In this document: in pieces, positions 1 through 5,563 of the stretch
Layout of the letters: each line of letters starts with the position of its first letter
Position numbering within the stretch: position 1 is the stretch's first letter
From: Roseiarcus sp050013275
GTDB taxonomy: Bacteria > Pseudomonadota > Alphaproteobacteria > Rhizobiales > Beijerinckiaceae
Assembly (NCBI GenBank): GCA_050013275.1
Contig: JBEKFO010000138.1
Location: 1-9,185 of the forward strand
DNA: 9,185 nucleotides
Direction: 5' to 3'
The notes under the pieces: model-generated
What the model was told of the DNA's origin: nothing
What the model saw: only the letters and a program-made list of their open reading frames with translations
The model's database searches: none
Made by a program: the position numbers and the translations under genes

Positions 1-567
1 GAGCGTTGCAAATGGCAAGCCCTCCGCCATCTGGCCGGCGGCCTCCGCCGCTTCGAGAAGCGACGGTTGTGGGGCCGGCAGGATTCTTGCGTCACGATTG
101 GCCGACGGCCAATCGACCCGCACATCTTTCGGCCAATCGGTCGCGGCGAGTTTGGCGGCGAGAGGGCCATTGGGAGCGGCGTTGCTGACGACGAGGAATG
201 CTGGCTCTCCGCTCCGCTCACCGCGGTCATGGGCGGCGCGCAATTCTCCAAACCGCGCTACGGCGTCTTTGATATCGTCCCAGGCGAGCGGCCCTTTCCG
301 GTGCTTCACCTGGACGTAGATGCGCCGCCCCTCGCACTTCACCTCGACATCTTCATCGTTCTCGACTTCGACACTCTCTATCGACAATGCTGTAGCCGAC
401 AACAGACACTGCACCGTGTACAGGTGCTGAAAGAGGAAGCCACGATGCACGGCTTCGATCCGAACAAGCTGTGCTGGATCCAGTACGTCGGCTCTCGTGC
501 TCCGCTGCTCCGCTTGGCTCAAAAACAGAACCTCCGCCTTTTCGAACGGCGTGCCATCTGACGCCAT
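1..567 (-). CDS. N-terminal part of a DUF4297/Cap4-like (PD-(D/E)XK) nuclease protein, cut by the window edge
   Basis: The reading frame starts at ATG 567-565 and stays open for 189 codons to the left edge, so the C-terminus is outside the window. An in-frame TGA at 576-574 limits how far upstream the start can lie. Residues 41-47 read HRGFLFQ, followed by a hydrophobic helix. Residues 69-73 are acidic (ENDED), and residues 81-88 read RRIYVQVK, giving a D73...Q86-x-K88 arrangement. A conserved-looking 'GPLAWDDIKDAV' strand-helix and 'FLVVSNA' (124-130) follow, then a Pro/Ala-rich stretch from about 164 that looks like a linker to another domain. This order matches the endonuclease domain of DUF4297/Cap4-type proteins, which cut double-stranded DNA and are often fused to sensor or NTPase domains in anti-phage defence. 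The family is inferred by eye, and the missing C-terminal part decides which system it belongs to. The ribosome site is poor: GGAGA abuts the ATG. Another PD-(D/E)XK family (for example a Mrr-like or other restriction nuclease) is possible. Confidence 0.7.
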   Translation of the reverse strand, partial: MASDGTPFEKAEVLFLSQAEQRSTRADVLDPAQLVRIEAVHRGFLFQHLYTVQCLLSATALSIESVEVENDEDVEVKCEGRRIYVQVKHRKGPLAWDDIKDAVARFGELRAAHDRGERSGEPAFLVVSNAAPNGPLAAKLAATDWPKDVRVDWPSANRDARILPAPQPSLLEAAEAAGQMAEGLPFATL

Positions 568-1258
568 TCTCCATCAGGTTTTTCAGGCCCAGAAAGAAAC
601 AGTACCAATACCTTGCCCATGCCACGTTGAATTTCGATGCAGTCGTTGCAAAGACGCAAGGATAGTACTCAGGGCATAGTCTCCGCGCCGCTGACCAAGC
701 GGCATAAGGAGGTGAGCTGATCTCCACATGATGTGCAACCGCCGATGCCGCTCTCCAATGCGACATATTCTTCATTGCAGCCCCTCACGAAACAGAGTCT
801 TGGTTTACGAACAAGGGCTCACCGTGCAACTCTCCGTCCGGAAGCACTTCCAGGTCGGAAGAAAGCGCAGCGTTCGCGAGAAAATTCCCAGCCACCAAGT
901 TGGCTTCCCTAGAACACGGCTTTTGTCTGCTTCCAAGTGGTCCAGTTGCCGGTGGCTATGACCGACATGGGCGCAAAACGGCCGGCCCCTCCGAGTCGAG
1001 ACGCCGCCGCCTCTCGCCGTCTCCGGCGGGCGCCAAGCGTAGGATTTTATCCACCAGCGTCGATTCGCCGTAGGCGTCATTGCGAAGAGTGCAGCGACGA
1101 AGCACCCCGGACTTCAATTTGCGTGGCGAGTTAGTTCGGATTGGTTCGCATTGCCGGCAATGACGGAACAAATGACCTCCGCCCGGCGCTCTCCGTCATG
1201 ACTCGGCCATCCCGTCGCTCTATTGCCCTCGCCGGCGGCGCAGCTCAGGAGAGACGCG
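568..1258. other. Gene-poor stretch between the nuclease gene and the dehydrogenase
   Basis: I see no convincing gene here. Up to about 960 the sequence is visibly less GC-rich than the operon further right, and all frames are short or overlap neighbours. A minus-strand frame starting at 775 has a good GAGGGG site (786-781) but runs 215 bases into the nuclease gene in another frame. The right part holds the palindrome-bounded repeat at 1075-1165. This may be the decayed edge of an accessory segment carrying the nuclease gene, but that is inference. Confidence 0.5.
1075..1165. repeat. Short interspersed repeat with inverted ends CGTCATTGC / GCAATGACG
   Basis: The 91-bp segment begins CGTCATTGC (1075-1083) and ends with its exact reverse complement GCAATGACG (1157-1165). 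The left end continues into GAAGAGTGCAGCGACGAAGC. From memory, this resembles a very common dispersed intergenic repeat of Bradyrhizobium-like and related alphaproteobacterial genomes. A second small palindrome, ATTGCCGGCAAT, lies at 1150-1161. The repeat nature is recalled, not shown by a second copy in this window. No coding role is seen. Confidence 0.6.
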
Positions 1259-2032
1259 ATGTCGCGCGTGTTCATTACCGGCTCCTCGACCGGCCTCGGC
1301 CTGACGGCGGCGCGGCTGCTCGTCGAGCGAGGCCATCGGGTCGTGCTGCATGGCCGCAATCGCGCCCGCGCGGACGACGCGCTTAGCGCCTTGCCGCAAG
1401 CTGAGGCTGTGGTCGTCGGCGATCTCTCCAGCATCGCTCAGACCCGCGACCTCGCAGATCAGGTCAACAAGCTCGGCCCCTTCGACGCCGTCATCCACAA
1501 CGCCGGCGTCGGCTACGACGAGGCGCGGCGCATCGACACCGAGGACGGGCTGCCGCTCGTCTTCGCCGTCAACACGCTCGCGCCCTATGTCCTGACCGCG
1601 CTGATCGCAAAGCCGAAGCGGCTTATCTATCTCAGCTCCGGCCTGCACCGCGGCGCGTCGGCCGACCTCGACGACCTCGTCTGGAAGAAACGCTCCTGGC
1701 GAGCGGCCGGGGCCTACGCGGAGAGCAAGCTGCACGACGTTCTCTTGGCCTTCGCCTTCGCTCGCCGCTGGCCCGGCGTGTTCTCGAACGCCCTGGAGCC
1801 GGGATGGGTGGCGACCCGCATGGGCGGCGCCGGCGCTCCCGACGATCTCGTCGAGGGCTGCCGAACCCAGGCGTGGCTCGCGGTCGGCGACGACGCCGGC
1901 GCGCGCGTGACAGGCCAGTATTTTTATCATATGCGCCCTCGCCAGCCGAACCCCGCCGCCTATGACGCCGACCTCCAGGATCGGCTGCTCGAATCCTGCC
2001 GCGCGCTTTCGGGCGTCGCGCCGCCGGCGTGA
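1259..2032 (+). CDS. SDR-family NAD(P)-dependent oxidoreductase
   Basis: The 257-residue protein is a classical-length short-chain dehydrogenase/reductase, which would transfer hydride between NAD(P)H and a carbonyl or alcohol substrate in the cytoplasm. The nucleotide-binding motif TGSSTGLG lies at residues 7-14. HNAG is at 80-83, VN at 104-105, the catalytic serine region YLSSG at 124-128, and the catalytic Y153-A-E-S-K157. EPGWVATRMGG (180-190) is the usual post-catalytic PGxVxT segment. The arginine patch HGRNRAR after the second strand suggests NADP(H) preference (inference). The ATG at 1259 is chosen because AGGAGAG (1247-1253) lies five bases upstream and the Rossmann motif follows directly; a TTG at 1223 in the same frame lacks such support. 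It stands alone with gene-poor DNA on both sides, so the substrate cannot be inferred. Its closest general resemblance is to retinol-dehydrogenase/protochlorophyllide-reductase-like SDRs. Confidence 0.93.
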   Translation: MSRVFITGSSTGLGLTAARLLVERGHRVVLHGRNRARADDALSALPQAEAVVVGDLSSIAQTRDLADQVNKLGPFDAVIHNAGVGYDEARRIDTEDGLPLVFAVNTLAPYVLTALIAKPKRLIYLSSGLHRGASADLDDLVWKKRSWRAAGAYAESKLHDVLLAFAFARRWPGVFSNALEPGWVATRMGGAGAPDDLVEGCRTQAWLAVGDDAGARVTGQYFYHMRPRQPNPAAYDADLQDRLLESCRALSGVAPPA

Positions 2033-2053
2033 GCGGCTTCGCCGCGACGGCGT
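2033..2053 (+). terminator. Possible weak intrinsic terminator after the SDR gene
   Basis: Directly after the stop codon, GCGGC-TTC-GCCGC (2033-2045) can form a short GC hairpin. Shortly after come a second small alternative stem (GCCG-CGA-CGGC, 2041-2051) and the run GTTTTAA. The U-tract is short and the stem only five pairs, so termination is plausible but weak. Confidence 0.35.
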
Positions 2054-2387
2054 TTTAAGTCCGCGTCCGAGTTCAACGGCTCCAACAAGGAAGCTAAGTG
2101 GCGATGACTCATCGAAATGCCGGCCGCGCGCCGCCGGCGTCTCCCTTGATGAGCCGCGTCATAACGCCGCACGATTATAACGGTTTGGCGCTGTCGCGTA
2201 TGGTTAACGGCGGTTGCAGCGGCTACCGGAAGGTGACCCGCAACGCCGATCGCGCGAACGGGGCGGGCAATGTAATCGGCCGCCGATTCGGTCGTGACAT
2301 CGGCGCGAACATCCTCATAAATTGCCACGTTGCTTATCACGGCGGCGAAAGCGCGTCGTCGCCAAGTCGATTATGCCTAATATAAGT

Positions 2388-2416
2388 TTAACGTTTCGGC
2401 GACAAACGTCTATAAC
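2388..2416 (+). promoter_or_regulatory. Candidate sigma-70-type promoter in AT-rich DNA
   Basis: TTAACG (2388-2393, 4 of 6 matches to TTGACA) is separated by 17 bases from TATAAC (2411-2416, 5 of 6 matches to TATAAT). A perfect TTGACA occurs at 2422-2427 but has no matching -10 box at normal spacing. Transcription from here would enter the Roadblock operon with a leader of about 400 bases. The call rests on hexamer matching only. Confidence 0.3.
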
Positions 2417-2709
2417 ATGCCTTGACAATTTTATGACAAAACATTGAGCGCGAGCTGACGTGCAGACCGGTCGTGGGTGGGTTGCGCGGTCTTGGAAAAG
2501 CAAATTCTTCGCGCCACGCTGCCGGCAAAACGCCAATATTAACAATAATGCACTGGTTGGCGCCCGCGGCGGCGAAACGATCAGCTTCGCCGTATTGGCC
2601 GCGATGACTGGAAACGCAGTAATGCGCAAGACCGGTTGAGACAGTTGTCGCAGCTTCCAGCGCGGCAGGCGCCGACGACTCCTCTCGCTCCGGCAATGTC
2701 CACAGTCAC

Positions 2710-2725
2710 GAAATAACCATATTTC
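2710..2725. promoter_or_regulatory. AT-rich 16-bp dyad, candidate operator
   Basis: GAAATA (2710-2715) and TATTTC (2720-2725) are perfect inverted copies separated by ACCA. The site sits about 110 bases before the start of the Roadblock operon in otherwise GC-rich DNA. It does not match the FNR/CRP consensus or any other site I can name. Confidence 0.25.
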
Positions 2726-2836
2726 AGACAGGATCACGCCTCGAGAGGTCTCGTCCGCGAGTTGACCCAATTCGCCGCCGCCTTGCGAAGTACCGGCAAA
2801 AAAACTAACGTCTGTCAGTAACTTGGTGTGGTGCGT

Positions 2837-3826
2837 ATGGTAGATTATTACTTGCGTTTATCAAAAGCGATCGGCGGATTGCCGCGTTCGACGCCCGAGC
2901 TTCGTGAAGCAATTTACGAAGCGGCGCATCGTGCCTTGATCGTTACGCTTCAGGCATGCGCGCCGCCGGCGCAGCAGTCGGCGGTCGCCGAGGAAGAACG
3001 CCGTTTCAATCTCGCGGTCGAACGAATCGAAGCCGACCACGCTCATCAATCCTACGCCGTCGCTGCGGGGGGCGGCGGCTCATTGCGATTGCCGCGCGTC
3101 GAGAGCGCAATTTGGCCGCCGCTGGATCGACGCGACTTCGGCCTCGCGCCTGCGGCCGGCGAAAGAAGCCCTGCGCAAAGCCCTCTCAAGCTCGTCGTCA
3201 ATCGCGCTTCGCCTCGCGAAGACGCGAGCGCCCCGAGCGGGTTCGAGGACGCTTCCGCCGAATACGCAAGCGCTCCTTTCGAAGTCCCGTATGCCCCCAG
3301 CGGATTCGAAGGCGCTCCCGACGAATATGAAAGCGCCCCGCTCGAAAGCGCGAGCGCTCGCAGCGGATACGAGAGCGCGCCCGTCGAATACGAAGCCGCC
3401 CCTGTCGAATACGAAAGCGTCCCCAGCGAACACGTAAGCGTGCGTAACGAGGAACATCCAATGTCCAGGCTCGACGAAATCAACAAGGTTCTCAGGAAGT
3501 TGCAAAGCGATTCGCCGGGAGTGGAAGCGAGCGCGCTGATCTCCGAGGACGGACTGATGATCGCGAGCGCGCTGACGCCGGCCTTCGAGGAGACGCGCGT
3601 CGCGGGGATGACCGCCACGCTGCTCAACCTCGGCACGCGCGCGGCGGTCGAACTGGGCCGCGGCGAGGTCAAGGAGGTGATCATTCGCGGCGACAACGGC
3701 TACGCGGTCATGATAAACGCCGGGCGCGGCGCCTTGCTGCTCGCCCTCGCCAACGAGACCAGCAAGCTCGGGCTGATCTTCTTCGACATGCACGAAGCGA
3801 TCCGCAGTCTGAAAAAAGTGCTCTGA
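2837..3826 (+). CDS. DYY-domain protein with heptad-repeat linker and C-terminal Roadblock/LC7 (MglB-like) domain
   Basis: The 329-residue protein has three parts. Residues 1-66 (MVDYYLRLSKAIGGL..., ending in an EEERRFNLAVERIEAD helix) match an alpha-helical N-terminal module that I recall from many Rhizobiales proteins: DYY at the start, then an 'R..IYE.A..AL' helix. Residues 125-208 are twelve tandem 7-residue repeats, consensus A-P-x-E-Y-E-S. Residues 209-329 form a Roadblock/LC7 domain, with a helix INKVLRKLQ, a strand/turn 'VEASALISEDGLMIAS', a central long helix and the final 'LGLIFFDMHEAIRSL'. Roadblock proteins dimerise and usually regulate or scaffold small Ras-like GTPases such as MglA; no GTPase is in this window. 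The ATG at 2837 is preferred because the family starts M-x-DYY; GTG codons at 2828 and 2831 are alternatives, and no strong Shine-Dalgarno is visible for any of them. An internal start at 3461 could yield the Roadblock domain alone. It is the first gene of a four-gene run and is likely cytoplasmic. Confidence 0.85.
   Translation: MVDYYLRLSKAIGGLPRSTPELREAIYEAAHRALIVTLQACAPPAQQSAVAEEERRFNLAVERIEADHAHQSYAVAAGGGGSLRLPRVESAIWPPLDRRDFGLAPAAGERSPAQSPLKLVVNRASPREDASAPSGFEDASAEYASAPFEVPYAPSGFEGAPDEYESAPLESASARSGYESAPVEYEAAPVEYESVPSEHVSVRNEEHPMSRLDEINKVLRKLQSDSPGVEASALISEDGLMIASALTPAFEETRVAGMTATLLNLGTRAAVELGRGEVKEVIIRGDNGYAVMINAGRGALLLALANETSKLGLIFFDMHEAIRSLKKVL
3209..3460 (+). repeat. Twelve 21-bp in-frame repeats encoding a 7-residue linker repeat
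   Basis: Reading back from the Met codon at 3461, the linker divides exactly into 21-base units. The encoded units include SPREDAS, APSGFED, APSGFEG, APDEYES, APLESAS, ARSGYES, APVEYEA, APVEYES and VPSEHVS, ending with VRNEEHP. Pro at position 2 and Glu/aromatic residues at positions 4-6 recur. A proline in nearly every unit argues against a coiled coil and for an extended, acidic, tyrosine-bearing tether. The DNA copies are diverged, so this is not a recent expansion except for the adjacent APVEYEA/APVEYES pair. Confidence 0.8.
3449..3463 (+). promoter_or_regulatory. Internal ribosome-binding site and start codon for a separate Roadblock protein
   Basis: GAGGAA (3449-3454) is followed after six bases by ATG (3461-3463), in the same frame as the long protein. 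The ATG lies exactly at the boundary between the repeat linker and the Roadblock domain. Initiation here would give a 121-residue protein ending at 3826, the usual size of a free-standing MglB-like Roadblock protein. This site is stronger than anything in front of the full-length start. Either two products are made, or an ancestral free-standing gene was fused to the upstream DYY-linker module. Which applies is not shown by the sequence. Confidence 0.5.
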
Positions 3827-3880
3827 TCGGCGCGGGCGAGCGCGATATCGAACGACGCCGCGGCGTGGAAGAGAATCTTC

Positions 3881-4642
3881 ATGGCGAACATCGAACTTTT
3901 CAACCGAGGGGGCCATCGCAACATTCTGCTCGAGGACTTCGATCCGCGTGGGCTCGCCGTGCAGGCGAACCAGCACGTCGTCGTCCACGGGGACAGCGCG
4001 ATGATTCTCGACCCGGGCGGGCACAAGATTTACAGCCGCGTGCTCTCTGAAACCTTCCACGTGATCGGCCGGGCCAAGCTCACCCACATCTTCCTTTCCC
4101 ACCAAGATCCCGACATCGTCGCCGCGATCAACGGCTGGCTGATGACCACCGACGCCGAGGCCTATATCTCGGGCCTGTGGATTCGTTTCGTGCCGCATTT
4201 CGGCGTCGACCATCTCGTCGCCGAGCGCCTGAAGCCGATCCCGGACGAGGGCATGATCTTCAATCTCGGCGGCGCGCCGCTTCTCGCTCTGCCCGCGCAC
4301 TTCCTGCATTCGGAGGGCAATTTTCAGCTCTACGATCCGACGTCGAAGATCCTGTACACCGGCGACCTCGGCGCCTCGATCGGCGCGCCCTATGTGGCGG
4401 TGACCGATTTCGACGCGCATCTGCGCTACATCGAAGGTTTCCACCGGCGCTACATGACTTCGCGCCGCGTCATGCGCGCCTGGGCCGACATGGTGCGGCC
4501 GCTCGACATCGAGATCATCGCGCCGCAGCACGGCGCGTATTTTCAAGGCAAGGCGCTCGTCCAACGCTTCATCGATTGGTGCGCGCAATTGGATTGCGGA
4601 ATTGACCTCATCACCCAGACCTTCAAAGTCCCGAGCTACTGA
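3881..4642 (+). CDS. Oxygen-binding di-iron (ODP) type metallo-beta-lactamase-fold protein
   Basis: The 253-residue cytoplasmic protein has the fold and motifs of the di-iron domain of flavodiiron (FprA-like) proteins but no flavodoxin domain, as in stand-alone ODP proteins. Candidate metal ligands are H74-x-D76-x-D78 in SHQDPDI, H143 in the FLHSEGN segment, D162 in YTGDLGA (the bridging acid) and H217 in APQHGAY. Ile at 79 replaces the His of the canonical HxExDH motif, and Asp at 76 replaces Glu. Flavodiiron proteins reduce O2 or NO. At least one ODP, in a spirochaete chemotaxis system, has been described as an iron/oxygen sensor without an electron-transfer partner. A sensory role is therefore favoured here by the absent flavodoxin and the signalling-type neighbours, but this is inference. 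The start at 3881 follows a GGAAGAG site (about 3867-3873). The gene lies 54 bases after the Roadblock gene and is probably co-transcribed. A perfect palindrome, ACGCCGCGGCGT (3855-3866), lies just before the ribosome site. Confidence 0.88.
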   Translation: MANIELFNRGGHRNILLEDFDPRGLAVQANQHVVVHGDSAMILDPGGHKIYSRVLSETFHVIGRAKLTHIFLSHQDPDIVAAINGWLMTTDAEAYISGLWIRFVPHFGVDHLVAERLKPIPDEGMIFNLGGAPLLALPAHFLHSEGNFQLYDPTSKILYTGDLGASIGAPYVAVTDFDAHLRYIEGFHRRYMTSRRVMRAWADMVRPLDIEIIAPQHGAYFQGKALVQRFIDWCAQLDCGIDLITQTFKVPSY

Positions 4643-4690
4643 GGCGCTGCCTTCGGTCCCGCCGCGCGGTCGCCGGGCGGCGGACGAGCG

Positions 4691-5563
4691 ATGACCGCGG
4701 TGGTCGTGGCTCCGTCGCCGCCGAGCGACGCAGGCGGCGACGACGTCCGCTTGCATCATTTGTGGGGCGAGGACGCGCCGATCTGGCTGGCGACCGGCTT
4801 TTGCGCGCTCGGCGCGCTTTTTGCGCTGGCCGTCAGCTTCTCGGTCGAGACGCCCGTCGCGGCGCCAGCCGCGCCGCCCGCGGCGCCGGTCGCGCGCGCC
4901 GCGGCTTCGGATTTCGCCGACGTGCCGATGCCGACGCAGGCGGACTTCGTCGAGGCCTTGCGCGGCCCGATGGCCGACACCGCCAAGCCGACGGCGGCGC
5001 CCAGCGATTCCAAGGCCGCCCCTGTCGACGCCGACTCCGCTTCGCAAGCCGCCGCCGCCGCCGCCCCGCCGGACGTCACGCCCGCCGCGCCGTCGCCGCC
5101 CCCGATCGCGCGCGATGTCGCGACCTCGGCGAACGCCGCCCCGCCGGTTCCGGTCCCGCCGGCGGCTGTGAAAGCCGCCGCCGCGCCGACCTGCCTGCCG
5201 ACCGTCGCGGTCACCTTCGCGCGCGGCAGCTCACAACCGATGATCGCCGACGCCGCGAGGGCTATCGAACCGCTGCGCACATGGCTGCTCGCGCACCCGC
5301 AGTCCGTGTTTTCGGTCGAGGGCCATACCGACTCGGCCGGTCCCGAGTCGTACAACGTGATGCTGAGTTATGAGCGCGCGCAAGCCGTGGTCGCGTGGTT
5401 GACGGGATTGGGGTTGCCGCGCGATAGGCTCGCCGCGCGCGCGGCCGGCGCCAGCCCGCCCCCCTATGGAGCGCCGGTCGCCGCAGACAATCGCCAGGTG
5501 GTGTTGCAGATCGAGGGCGTTCCGATCTGCGCGGCCACGGATGACGCGACGGGCAAATTATGA
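4691..5563 (+). CDS. Membrane-anchored OmpA-domain (peptidoglycan-binding) protein
   Basis: The 290-residue protein has a short acidic N-terminus, one transmembrane segment at about 31-51 (IWLATGFCALGALFALAV) and a long Ala/Pro-rich spacer (about 55-165). A C-terminal OmpA-like domain covers about 170-277. Recognisable signatures are GHTDSAG at 211-217, YNxxLSxxRA at 221-230, the RDRLAARAAGASPP segment and N267-R268. OmpA domains of this kind bind the peptide of peptidoglycan. There is no lipobox, so the protein probably sits in the inner membrane and reaches the cell wall through the spacer, a layout similar to MotB, although the transmembrane helix lacks an obvious proton-channel Asp. The start at 4691 has only a weak GGACGAG-like site. 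The stop codon overlaps the start of the next gene (ATGA), indicating translational coupling and a joint role. A structural anchor or mechanical link for the Roadblock proteins is inferred. Confidence 0.88.
   Translation: MTAVVVAPSPPSDAGGDDVRLHHLWGEDAPIWLATGFCALGALFALAVSFSVETPVAAPAAPPAAPVARAAASDFADVPMPTQADFVEALRGPMADTAKPTAAPSDSKAAPVDADSASQAAAAAAPPDVTPAAPSPPPIARDVATSANAAPPVPVPPAAVKAAAAPTCLPTVAVTFARGSSQPMIADAARAIEPLRTWLLAHPQSVFSVEGHTDSAGPESYNVMLSYERAQAVVAWLTGLGLPRDRLAARAAGASPPPYGAPVAADNRQVVLQIEGVPICAATDDATGKL

Larger units (their letters stand above)
2033..2836. other. Gene-poor 800-bp region upstream of the Roadblock operon
   Basis: No convincing gene is visible. One plus-strand frame (GTG 2098 or ATG 2104 to 2385) follows an AGGAAG site at 2088-2093, but its product resembles nothing I know and its codon bias is only moderate. 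A second frame from GTG 2460 to 2639 would give 59 residues, with no good ribosome site. The segment around 2370-2450 is conspicuously AT-rich and contains promoter-like hexamers. An AT-rich dyad lies at 2710-2725. The length is compatible with a long regulatory leader or an unrecognised small RNA, neither of which can be shown here. Confidence 0.5.

Noticed and set aside
67..561. 164-codon plus-strand frame at the left edge
   Set aside because: It is antisense to the nuclease frame, which has motif-level support (HRGFLFQ, QVK). The plus-strand product resembles nothing.
956..1171. Minus-strand peptide with GESTLVDKILRLA, recalling GTPase P-loops of the TypA/LepA type
   Set aside because: The essential GKT/GKS lysine is absent, the flanking residues do not fit a translational GTPase, and half of the frame lies inside the interspersed repeat. 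Probably chance.
2460..2639. 59-codon plus-strand frame ending '...AMTGNAVMRKTG'
   Set aside because: It has a GTG start without a proper ribosome site, mixed third-position composition and no recognisable family.
3080..5047. 655-codon open frame on the minus strand
   Set aside because: It is antisense to three well-supported genes. Its composition (Arg/Gly/Val/Asp/His-rich) is the mirror of high-GC coding DNA, and it has no recognisable domain.
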